64,000 nucleotides of DNA, taken from the NCBI RefSeq assembly GCF_016641735.1, contig NZ_JAEDAO010000001.1, positions 3,844,001 to 3,908,000 of the forward strand, given 5' to 3'. This DNA is from Ramlibacter algicola. GTDB lineage: Bacteria > Pseudomonadota > Gammaproteobacteria > Burkholderiales > Burkholderiaceae_C. Positions 10,020 to 16,878 of the stretch are shown here, piece by piece (positions within the stretch are counted from its first letter, which is position 1; the number at the start of each line of letters is the position of its first letter). The notes beneath the pieces were generated by a model. It searched no databases, was not told the DNA's origin, and was given only the letters and a program-made list of their open reading frames with translations. The position numbers and the translations under genes were made by a program.

Positions 10020-10940
10020 ATGACCGTCGAGACCTGGCTGCAGGCGCTGCCGCATGGCATCACCCTCAGCTGCCGCGGCGCTGGCGAGCGGGGCCGGCCG
10101 CTTCTGGTCTTCCTCCACGGCTTTCCGGAAGCGGCCTTCATCTGGGACGAGCTGCTGGAGCACTTCGCGCGTCCCGAGCATGGCGGCTACCGCTGCGTGG
10201 CGCCGAACCTGCGCGGCTTCGAGCGCTCCAGCGCGCCGGCGGACGTCGCCGCGTACCGGCCCAAGTTCCTGGTGCAGGACATCACCGCCCTCATCGAAGC
10301 CGAAGGCGGCCAGCTCGCCTGCCTGGTCGCGCATGACTGGGGCGGCGCCGTCGCGTGGAACCTGGCCGTGCAGGCGCCGCAACTCGTGCCCCGGCTGGTG
10401 ATCGTCAATTCGCCCCACCCCGGCACCTTCCTGCGCGACCTGCAGTCGGACCCGCAGCAGCAGGAAGCCAGCGCGTACATGAACTTCCTGGTGCGGCCCG
10501 ACGCCGAGCGCATCCTGGCCGAGAACGACTACCAGCGCCTGTTCGGTTTCTTCGGCGAGTGGGGCGCCTCCAGCTGGCTCACGCCCACCGTCAAGCAGCA
10601 GTACCGCGAGGTGTGGAACGGCCCCGCGGGCGGGCCGCCCGGCGCGGGCCTGGTGGGCGGCTGCAACTACTACCGTGCGTCGCCGCTGCGGCCGGCCCGC
10701 GGCGAGGACCCGGGCGCGAGTGCCATCACGTTGCCGCGCGAGATGCTCACCGTCACGGTGCCGACGCTGGTCGTGTGGGGCATGCAGGACGTCGCACTGC
10801 GCCCGAGCCTGCTCGACGGCCTGGACGAGTACGTGCACGACCTCGCGATCGAACGCGTGCCGGACGCCTCGCACTGGATCGTGCACGAGCGGCCCCAGCT
10901 CGTGGCCGGGCGCATCGGCGCATTCCTCGCGCGTCAGTAG
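10020..10940 (+). CDS. Alpha/beta hydrolase, epoxide-hydrolase-like
   Basis: Soluble hydrolase of 306 aa. The oxyanion-hole motif HGFPE (residues 33-37) and the nucleophile elbow VAHDWGGAVAW put an Asp (Asp106) where esterases have Ser. This is typical of epoxide hydrolases and haloalkane/fluoroacetate dehalogenases. The likely charge-relay acid is Asp in VVWGMQDVALRP and the catalytic His is in DASHWIVHERP. A cap-domain segment (about residues 150-230) contains Trp/Tyr-rich sequence. A strong GGAGG sits 7 nt before the ATG. The substrate cannot be predicted. Its end overlaps the acyltransferase gene on the other strand by 7 nt. Confidence 0.85.
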   Translation: MTVETWLQALPHGITLSCRGAGERGRPLLVFLHGFPEAAFIWDELLEHFARPEHGGYRCVAPNLRGFERSSAPADVAAYRPKFLVQDITALIEAEGGQLACLVAHDWGGAVAWNLAVQAPQLVPRLVIVNSPHPGTFLRDLQSDPQQQEASAYMNFLVRPDAERILAENDYQRLFGFFGEWGASSWLTPTVKQQYREVWNGPAGGPPGAGLVGGCNYYRASPLRPARGEDPGASAITLPREMLTVTVPTLVVWGMQDVALRPSLLDGLDEYVHDLAIERVPDASHWIVHERPQLVAGRIGAFLARQ

Positions 10941-11800
10941 ACCGGGTCGGCACCCGGCGGGCGCGACTTGAAGCGCTTGTGCACCCAGTAGTACTGCTCG
11001 GGCATGCCGTCGATGTAGTCCTGCAGCCGCGCGTTCATCAGCGCGGTGTCTGCTTCGAGGTCGTCGCTGGGGAAGTCCGGCCACGCCGGCAGCACCTGCA
11101 CGTCGTAGCCGTGCGGCGTGATGCGGGTCAGCAGCGGCACCACCTTCGCGCGGCCCAGGCGCGCGAACCGGGACAGCGACGGCACGGTGGCCGCCGGCAC
11201 GCCGTAGAACGGCACGAAGATCGATTCCTCCGCGCCGAAGTTCATGTCCGGCAGCAGGCACAGCGGCGTGCCGCCGCGCAGCGCGCTCACGACCGTCTTG
11301 ACGCCGTCGACCCGGCGGTACAGCCGCACGTTGCCGAAACGCTGGCGTCCCGCGAGGATCCACTCGTCCACCACCTTGTTCTTCTGGTGCGTGTAGATCG
11401 TCATGAACGGCCGCGGGTTGTCCAGTGTCAGCGCGGTCCAGCCCGCGTCCATGCCGACGAAGTGCGGCCAGAAGATGACGGTGGGCTCGTTGCCCTGCAG
11501 TTCCTGCAGCGCGCCGGTGAGGCGCACGCGGTCGCGGACCTGCTGCGGCGTGCCGTGCCAGATCCAGCTGCGATCCAGCCAGGCCTGCGCGAACGCGATG
11601 AACACCTTGGGCACCAGCGCGCGCCGCTTCGCTTCCGGCCACTGCGGGTAGCACAGGTCCAGGTTCACGCGCACGACATGGCGGCGGCCGCGGATGACGA
11701 AGTACAGCAGCCAGCCCAGCGCCCAGCCCAGGCCGCGCACCCAGGACAGTGGCAGCGGCGCCATCGCCCGCATCAGCAGGACGCCCAGGCGGCTGATCAC
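10934..11800 (-). CDS. Lipid A biosynthesis acyltransferase (LpxL/HtrB family), copy 2
   Basis: Inner-membrane-associated acyltransferase of 288 aa that adds a secondary acyl chain to lipid A precursors. The N-terminal hydrophobic anchor is WVRGLGWALGWLLYFVI. The catalytic HX4D motif is HFVGMD in IFWPHFVGMDAGW, followed by LPDMNFGAEESIFVPFYG, a typical LPD motif segment. I chose a GTG start at 11800 because it overlaps the upstream acyltransferase stop (GTGA, 4 nt) and leads into ISRLGVLLMRAMAPLP; the longer reading is shadow sequence. The two acyltransferases probably act in sequence, but which acyl chain each transfers is not readable here. Confidence 0.87.
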   Translation of the reverse strand: MISRLGVLLMRAMAPLPLSWVRGLGWALGWLLYFVIRGRRHVVRVNLDLCYPQWPEAKRRALVPKVFIAFAQAWLDRSWIWHGTPQQVRDRVRLTGALQELQGNEPTVIFWPHFVGMDAGWTALTLDNPRPFMTIYTHQKNKVVDEWILAGRQRFGNVRLYRRVDGVKTVVSALRGGTPLCLLPDMNFGAEESIFVPFYGVPAATVPSLSRFARLGRAKVVPLLTRITPHGYDVQVLPAWPDFPSDDLEADTALMNARLQDYIDGMPEQYYWVHKRFKSRPPGADPVY

Positions 11801-12615
11801 GCGACCTCCCGCGGGGTCTTGTAGCGCGCATAGCCCCACAGGTACTGCGCCGGGCATTCGCGGATCAGCGCTTCCATCGCGCCATTCACCTGCGCGGCGG
11901 CGGTTTCAGGCTGGGACGCGATGTCGCCGGCCCACGGCCGCAGGTGGATGCGAAAGCCGCGCCCCCAGGACAGGCGCTCGCCCCAGGCGAGCAGGACGAC
12001 CGCGCCGGCCTGGCGCGCCAGGCGCGTCGACAGCGTCATGGTGTAGGCCGGGTGGCCGAAGAACGGCGCCCACACGCCGAGGCCGTTGGGCGGCACCTGG
12101 TCGGGCAGCAGGCCGACGGCCTGGCCCGCCTGCAGCGCCTTGAGCATCTGCTTGACGCCCGCCAGCGTGGTGGGCGCGGTGAACAGGTTCGCCCGCGCCC
12201 GTGCACTGTCCACCAGCGGGCGCAACCAGGCCTTGCGTGCGGGCCGGTACAGCACCGTGATCGGGCCGTAGCGCTGTGCATAGCCCTGCGCCGTGGCCTC
12301 GAAACAGCCGAGGTGCGGGGTGAGGAACACGATGCCGCGGCCGCTGGCGCGTGCCTCGTCGATCAGGTCGGCGCGCGACCACTCGATGTGCACCGCGCGA
12401 CCGAACCACAGCCGAGGTACTTCGCCCACCAGCCGGCCCGCCGCGCCCACGGCCGCGCGCACCTGCGCGAAGCGGTAGCCCGCGCGGGCGGCGTTGGCGA
12501 CGAAGCGCGAGCGGTAGGTGGGCGACGCGAGGAAGGCGATCCAGCCGAGCACCCAGCCGACGCCGTGCAGCAACGCCAAGGGGAACAAAGCCAGCACGCG
12601 CAGCAGGGGAGTCAA
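11797..12615 (-). CDS. Lipid A biosynthesis acyltransferase (LpxL/HtrB family), copy 1
   Basis: Second member of the lauroyl/myristoyl acyltransferase family, 272 aa, first gene of a two-gene operon. Hydrophobic N-terminus VLALFPLALLHGVGWVLGWI; catalytic motif HLGCFE (HX4E rather than HX4D) in FLTPHLGCFEATAQ; LLPDQVPPNGLGVWAPFFG matches the family LPDQ motif. The start codon is TTG at 12615, only about 12 nt from a minus-strand TATTTT that could serve as a -10 box. A GTG 7 codons in is an alternative start. The promoter region is shared with metK on the other strand. Confidence 0.87.
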   Translation of the reverse strand: MTPLLRVLALFPLALLHGVGWVLGWIAFLASPTYRSRFVANAARAGYRFAQVRAAVGAAGRLVGEVPRLWFGRAVHIEWSRADLIDEARASGRGIVFLTPHLGCFEATAQGYAQRYGPITVLYRPARKAWLRPLVDSARARANLFTAPTTLAGVKQMLKALQAGQAVGLLPDQVPPNGLGVWAPFFGHPAYTMTLSTRLARQAGAVVLLAWGERLSWGRGFRIHLRPWAGDIASQPETAAAQVNGAMEALIRECPAQYLWGYARYKTPREVA

Positions 12616-12626
12616 CAGGCTTGCCC

Positions 12627-12632
12627 TAAAAT
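12627..12632 (+). promoter_or_regulatory. Candidate -10 box (TAAAAT) for the metK leader
   Basis: TAAAAT lies 7 nt before the first base of the predicted riboswitch helix at 12640, the spacing expected if the aptamer starts at the 5' end of the RNA. The reverse strand of nearly the same bases reads TATTTT and could serve the divergent acyltransferase operon. No good -35 hexamer is visible for either. Confidence 0.35.
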
Positions 12633-12637
12633 ATGGT

Positions 12638-12694
12638 CTGTCGCCGAGTTATGAACTACTTGCAGGGCGACGTTAAACAAAGCTGCTAAAGCGT
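12638..12694 (+). promoter_or_regulatory. SAM-II riboswitch (SAM-alpha) in the metK leader
   Basis: The leader folds as an H-type pseudoknot like SAM-II. P1 pairs GTCGCC (12640-12645) with GGCGAC (12666-12671). The loop GAGTTATGAACTACTTGCAG resembles the conserved GA-UU-A...UUGCA loop of the class, and the loop end GCAG (12662-12665) can pair with CTGC (12683-12686). The 3' side ends in the class signature GCTAAA (12685-12690) after a TTAAAC segment. The gene controlled, S-adenosylmethionine synthetase, is the logical SAM-feedback target. The match rests on my memory of the SAM-II consensus. The ATG lies 62 nt further down, farther than in examples where the aptamer covers the Shine-Dalgarno. 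Confidence 0.75.
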
Positions 12695-12755
12695 TCGCCC
12701 GAAGCTCCGGCCAAGGCAACGCGCCTTGCTACCGACACCGCTGGAGTTTATTCAA

Positions 12756-13937
12756 ATGGCGAGCGACTTCCTCTTCACGTCCGAATCGGTCTCGGAAGGC
12801 CATCCCGACAAGGTGGCGGACCAGATCTCCGATGCCATCCTGGACGCGATCTTCAGGCAGGACCCGCGCAGCCGCGTGGCCGCGGAGACGCTGACCAACA
12901 CCGGCCTCGTGGTCCTGGCTGGCGAGATCACCACCAACGCCCACGTCGACTACATCCAGGTCGCGCGCGACACCATCAAGCGCATCGGCTACGACAACAC
13001 CGAGTTCGGCATCGACTACAAGGGCTGCGCGGTCATGGTCTGCTACGACAAGCAGTCCAACGACATCGCGCAGGGCGTGGACCATGCGTCCGACGACCAC
13101 CTGAACACCGGCGCCGGCGACCAGGGCCTGATGTTCGGCTACGCCTGCGACGAGACCCCCGAGCTGATGCCGGCGCCGATCTACTACGCGCACCGCCTCG
13201 TGGAGCGCCAGGCGCAGAAGCGCAAGGACGGCAGCCTGCCGTTCCTGCGGCCCGACGCCAAGTCGCAGGTCACGATGCGCTACGTCGACGGCAAGCCGCA
13301 CAGCATCGACACGGTGGTGCTGTCGTCGCAGCACTCGCCCGAGATGAGCGACGGCCACAAGATGAAGCCGGCGTTCGTCGAGGCGATCATCGAGGAGATC
13401 ATCAAGCCGGTGCTCCCGAAGGAATGGCTGAAGGACACCAAGTACCTGATCAACCCGACCGGGCGCTTCGTCATCGGCGGCCCGCAGGGTGACTGCGGCC
13501 TCACCGGCCGCAAGATCATCGTCGACACCTACGGCGGCGCCTGCCCGCACGGCGGCGGCGCGTTCTCCGGCAAGGACCCGTCCAAGGTCGACCGCTCGGC
13601 CGCCTATGCGGCGCGCTACGTCGCCAAGAACATCGTCAGGGCCGGCCTGGCCAAGCAGTGCCAGATCCAGGTGGCGTATGCCATCGGCGTCGCCAAGCCG
13701 ATGAACGTGACCGTCTATACCGAAGGCACCGGCGTGATCCCCGACGAGAAGATCGCCGCGCTGGTCAACGAGCACTTCGACCTGCGCCCGAAGGGCATCA
13801 TCCAGATGCTCGACCTGCTGCGCCCGATCTACGAGAAGACCGCCGCCTACGGCCACTTCGGCCGCGAGGAGCCGGAGTTCAGCTGGGAGAAGACGGACAA
13901 GGCACAAGCGCTGCGTGCAGCGGCCGGCCTCAAATAA
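12756..13937 (+). CDS. metK: S-adenosylmethionine synthetase
   Basis: Makes S-adenosylmethionine from methionine and ATP; 393 aa, normal length. Signature motifs are visible: [18 protein letters not shown] near the N-terminus, the ATP-binding [12 protein letters not shown], and the P-loop-like [20 protein letters not shown] chose the ATG at 12756 ([19 protein letters not shown]) over an upstream in-frame start; GGAG is 9 nt upstream. The leader carries a SAM-II-like riboswitch, so the product likely represses its own synthesis. A good terminator follows the stop codon. Confidence 0.98.
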   Translation: MASDFLFTSESVSEGHPDKVADQISDAILDAIFRQDPRSRVAAETLTNTGLVVLAGEITTNAHVDYIQVARDTIKRIGYDNTEFGIDYKGCAVMVCYDKQSNDIAQGVDHASDDHLNTGAGDQGLMFGYACDETPELMPAPIYYAHRLVERQAQKRKDGSLPFLRPDAKSQVTMRYVDGKPHSIDTVVLSSQHSPEMSDGHKMKPAFVEAIIEEIIKPVLPKEWLKDTKYLINPTGRFVIGGPQGDCGLTGRKIIVDTYGGACPHGGGAFSGKDPSKVDRSAAYAARYVAKNIVRAGLAKQCQIQVAYAIGVAKPMNVTVYTEGTGVIPDEKIAALVNEHFDLRPKGIIQMLDLLRPIYEKTAAYGHFGREEPEFSWEKTDKAQALRAAAGLK

Positions 13938-13947
13938 GTCAGTTGTC

Positions 13948-13967
13948 ATTCCGGCGAAAGCCGGAAT
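13948..13967 (+). repeat. REP-like palindrome, copy 1
   Basis: ATTCCGGC and GCCGGAAT form an 8-bp perfect stem around a GAAA loop, flanked by GTC and CCA. Related elements occur at 55943-55962, 59143-59164 and 59207-59226. It lies between metK and its terminator. Confidence 0.75.
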
Positions 13968-13972
13968 CCATG

Positions 13973-13996
13973 ACGCCGCGCACCGCGCGGCGTTTT
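13973..13996 (+). terminator. Rho-independent terminator of metK
   Basis: ACGCCGCGC (13973-13981) pairs with GCGCGGCGT (13985-13993) around a 3-nt loop and is followed by a TTTT run. It lies 36 nt after the metK stop, and on the other strand could also help end the gene that stops at 14005. Confidence 0.7.
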
Positions 13997-14004
13997 CGTT
14001 CGGG

Positions 14005-14892
14005 CTACTCGATGATGGCTTGCTGCCGCACGACTTCCTGCCGCTTCATCGCGACGTACTGCTGCCGGTCCATCTCGTGCAGCTGGCGCGCGTACTTCTC
14101 GGTCGACGTGAACCAGGCCTGGATGCGGCGCTCCGCCTGCTGCCCCGGCGCGGCGGCGAGTGACTCGAGGAAGGCGTCGATCGCGAGGTAATAGCGCATC
14201 GCGGTGCGCTCGATGGCGCCGCGCACGCCGCCGATGTACTGTGGCCGCCCTGCCCCGTCGCGGCCGACCACCGTGAAGCCGACCTTGTCCGCGCCCGCGG
14301 TGCCCAGGTAGGCCTGCATCGCGATGCGGCTGGTGAAGCCGAAGGCGTACGAGTAGGTCAGCCGCATGAAGGTGCGGTTGCCGTCGATGGGGATCGCGGC
14401 CAGCGTGATGCGGTAGTCGCGCGTGCCCACCGGGCCGTCGGCCGCGAGCAGGCGGGTTTCGAAATGGTCGCCCGTCGCCGCGACGTTGCGCCAGTCCAGC
14501 CGCAGCCGGAAGGTCTGCTCGATCGGGTGCTCCGCCTTGCGCCCGATGCGCAGCAGCAGAACCGGCCCCGAGCCGCCGCCCACCGCGTGGCAGTACTTGG
14601 TGTTGAAGGGCAGGATCAGGATGTCGCACCAGTGCGCCGGCTCCTTCAGCGACGCAGCCACCGTGGCGAACGGATGGTCGAGCACGGCGTAGACGTCGCC
14701 GGTGAGGCGGTCCTTCTCCTCGCTCGAATCGACGTGCAGCGTGTGCCCGTTGGCATCGGGCCGCAGCTGCTCGCCCAGTTGCGCATACCGCGCGCGCAGG
14801 TCCTCGGCGGTCGCGTGCGACGCCAACGGCGCGCACAGGGCCGCCAACCCCAGCAGCAGGGCGGCGAATCGGGACGAGCAGGACAGTCGCAT
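14005..14892 (-). CDS. Secreted protein of unknown function
   Basis: A 295-aa protein with a clear Sec signal peptide (basic start, then ALLLGLAALCAPLASHATA). I do not recognise a named family. The mature part contains a Trp/Cys segment (HWCDILILPFNTKYC) that I associate with conserved hypothetical exported proteins of proteobacteria, an RLRLDW/TRDYRI beta-rich middle, and a C-terminal charged alpha-helical stretch (EVVRQQAIIE). The ATG at 14892 was chosen for the signal peptide; the longer open frame upstream is Pro/Ser-rich shadow sequence. It is divergent from the double-DUF2383 gene, and both share CCTACAC promoter-like motifs in the 226-nt spacer. Confidence 0.75.
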   Translation of the reverse strand: MRLSCSSRFAALLLGLAALCAPLASHATAEDLRARYAQLGEQLRPDANGHTLHVDSSEEKDRLTGDVYAVLDHPFATVAASLKEPAHWCDILILPFNTKYCHAVGGGSGPVLLLRIGRKAEHPIEQTFRLRLDWRNVAATGDHFETRLLAADGPVGTRDYRITLAAIPIDGNRTFMRLTYSYAFGFTSRIAMQAYLGTAGADKVGFTVVGRDGAGRPQYIGGVRGAIERTAMRYYLAIDAFLESLAAAPGQQAERRIQAWFTSTEKYARQLHEMDRQQYVAMKRQEVVRQQAIIE

Positions 14893-15118
14893 GAGGTGCC
14901 TGGAAGTGCTTGCGCCAGAGCGTCGCCGCAACGCGTCGGCACCGGTGTAGGACGGGCCAGCGACGGGCTGTGCGGGTCGCGCTGCGCGGCATGCGAGGCG
15001 CGCCGCCGTTTTCCTACACCCACTGCAACGCTTCGCTGACGACCCAGCGCAGTGGCACTCCGAAGATGACCTGCGTTGCAGCCCCAGGGCTGCGACGACA
15101 CCAGACAGGAGCATCACC

Positions 15119-16843
15119 ATGGCTGCGGACGAACGGGAAGACAGGAACCTCAACGCGGACCCGATCACGGGCGAGCCGGGCGCGCATCCGGTCGGCACCG
15201 GCGTGGGCGCCGCGGGTGGCGCCGTCGCGGGCGCGGCGGCCGGCACGATCGGCGGCCCCGTGGGCTCGCTGGTCGGTGGCGTCATCGGCGCGGTGGTCGG
15301 CGGGCTGGCAGGCCGCGCGGCCGCCGAGGCGGCCAACCCGACGGCGGAGGAAGCGCACTGGCGCGAGAACTACACGCGCGAGCCGTATTACGAACAGGGC
15401 CGCTCGTTCGACGACTACGGCCCCGCGTACATGCACGGCGTGCGTGGCCGCATGCAGCACGGCACCGACTGGGACGCGGCCGAGCCGCGCCTGGCGAGCG
15501 AATGGGACAACGCGCGTGCCAGCTCGGGCCTGACCTGGGACCAGGCACGGCCGGCGAGCCGCGCAGCGTGGGACCGCGCGGGCCGCGTGGGCGACCCGGG
15601 TACCGGCGCGATGGCGAGCGACACGGCCGTGGTGCGCGCGAACGACCTGGCCGGCACCGGCGTGGGCAGCAGCGGCACCGACACCGGCATCGGCGGCATG
15701 GCCGGTGGCATGCAATCCGCCGGCAACGACGAGGGCCAGCGCAAGGACGTGATCGATGCGCTGCAGGACCTGGTCGAGTGCTGCAAGGACGGCGAGTACG
15801 GGTTCCGCGAGAGCGCGGACCGCGCCAACAGCCCTGAGCTGAAGTCCGTGTTCCAGCAGCGCGCCGAGGATTGCCGCCGCGGCGCCGACGAATTGAACCA
15901 GCAGATCCGGCAGCTGGGCGGCAAGGCGGAAGACAGTGGCAGCGCGTTGGGCGCGATGCACCGCGGCTGGGTTTCGGTGAAGTCCGCCATGAGCACCTAC
16001 GACGACAAGGCGGTGCTCGAGGAATGCGAGCGTGGTGAGGACAACGCGAAGGCGCGCTACGCGAAGGCGCTGCAGAAGGACCTCCCGCCCACCGTTCGCC
16101 AGATGGTCGAGCGCCAAGCCCAGGGCGTCCAGCGCAACCACGATCAGGTGCGGCAACTGCGCGACCGCTATCGCGCCCAGGCCGAGGCGACGACCGGTTC
16201 GATGACACGCCGCCAGGGCGACATGGACATGGAGCAGGGCGGCATGCGCATGGGCGGCGGCACGTCGACGATGACGGCCGGCGGCACCGGCAGCACGATG
16301 ATGCCGGCCGGCGGCCACCAGGGCATGGGCATGATGCAGTCGGGCTCCACCGGCGCCGCGGGCCTGGTCGGCGCCGCGCAGACGGCGGGCAACAACGACG
16401 GTGACCGCGGCGACGTCGTCGACGTGCTGCAGGACCTGGTCGAGTGCTGCAAGGACGGCGAGTACGGCTTCCGCGAGAGCGCGCAGCAGGCCAGGCGCCA
16501 GGACCTGAAGTCGCTGTTCCTGCAGCGCGCGGACGAGTGCCGCCGCGGTGCCGAGGAACTGAACGAGCAGATCCGCCAGTGTGGCGGCTCGCCCAAGGAC
16601 AGCGGCAGCGCGATGGGCGCGATGCACCGCGGCTGGGTGTCGGTGCGTTCCGCCCTCACGAGCGACGACGACCGCGCGGTGCTGCAGGAATGCGAGCGCG
16701 GCGAGGACAACGCCAAGGCCCGCTATGCCAAGGCGCTGCAGAAGACCCTGCCCGCGAACGTGCGGCAGGTCGTGGAGCGGCAGGCGCAGGCCGTGCAGCG
16801 CAACCACGACCAGATCAGGATGCTGCGCGACTCCACGGAGTGA
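15119..16843 (+). CDS. Glycine-zipper protein with two DUF2383 domains
   Basis: A 574-aa protein with four parts. Residues 25-70 are a Gly/Ala zipper of the kind that inserts in or crosses membranes (GVGAAGGAVAGAAAG, GGVIGAVVGGLAG). Residues 75-155 hold a WRENYTREPYYEQGRSFDDY module and Trp-containing repeats (WDAAEPRL, WDNARASS, WDQARPAS). Residues about 203-349 and 425-571 are two copies of a DUF2383 (PA2169-like) four-helix domain, roughly three-quarters identical by eye, joined by a Met/Gly-rich linker rich in MGGG and GGMRM. DUF2383 proteins usually carry a single domain and may bind metal; the function here is unknown, possibly stress-related. AGGAG lies just before the ATG. Confidence 0.85.
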   Translation: MAADEREDRNLNADPITGEPGAHPVGTGVGAAGGAVAGAAAGTIGGPVGSLVGGVIGAVVGGLAGRAAAEAANPTAEEAHWRENYTREPYYEQGRSFDDYGPAYMHGVRGRMQHGTDWDAAEPRLASEWDNARASSGLTWDQARPASRAAWDRAGRVGDPGTGAMASDTAVVRANDLAGTGVGSSGTDTGIGGMAGGMQSAGNDEGQRKDVIDALQDLVECCKDGEYGFRESADRANSPELKSVFQQRAEDCRRGADELNQQIRQLGGKAEDSGSALGAMHRGWVSVKSAMSTYDDKAVLEECERGEDNAKARYAKALQKDLPPTVRQMVERQAQGVQRNHDQVRQLRDRYRAQAEATTGSMTRRQGDMDMEQGGMRMGGGTSTMTAGGTGSTMMPAGGHQGMGMMQSGSTGAAGLVGAAQTAGNNDGDRGDVVDVLQDLVECCKDGEYGFRESAQQARRQDLKSLFLQRADECRRGAEELNEQIRQCGGSPKDSGSAMGAMHRGWVSVRSALTSDDDRAVLQECERGEDNAKARYAKALQKTLPANVRQVVERQAQAVQRNHDQIRMLRDSTE

Positions 16844-16878
16844 AACCGCGGCGGGGGCGACCCCGCCCGACAGGACGC

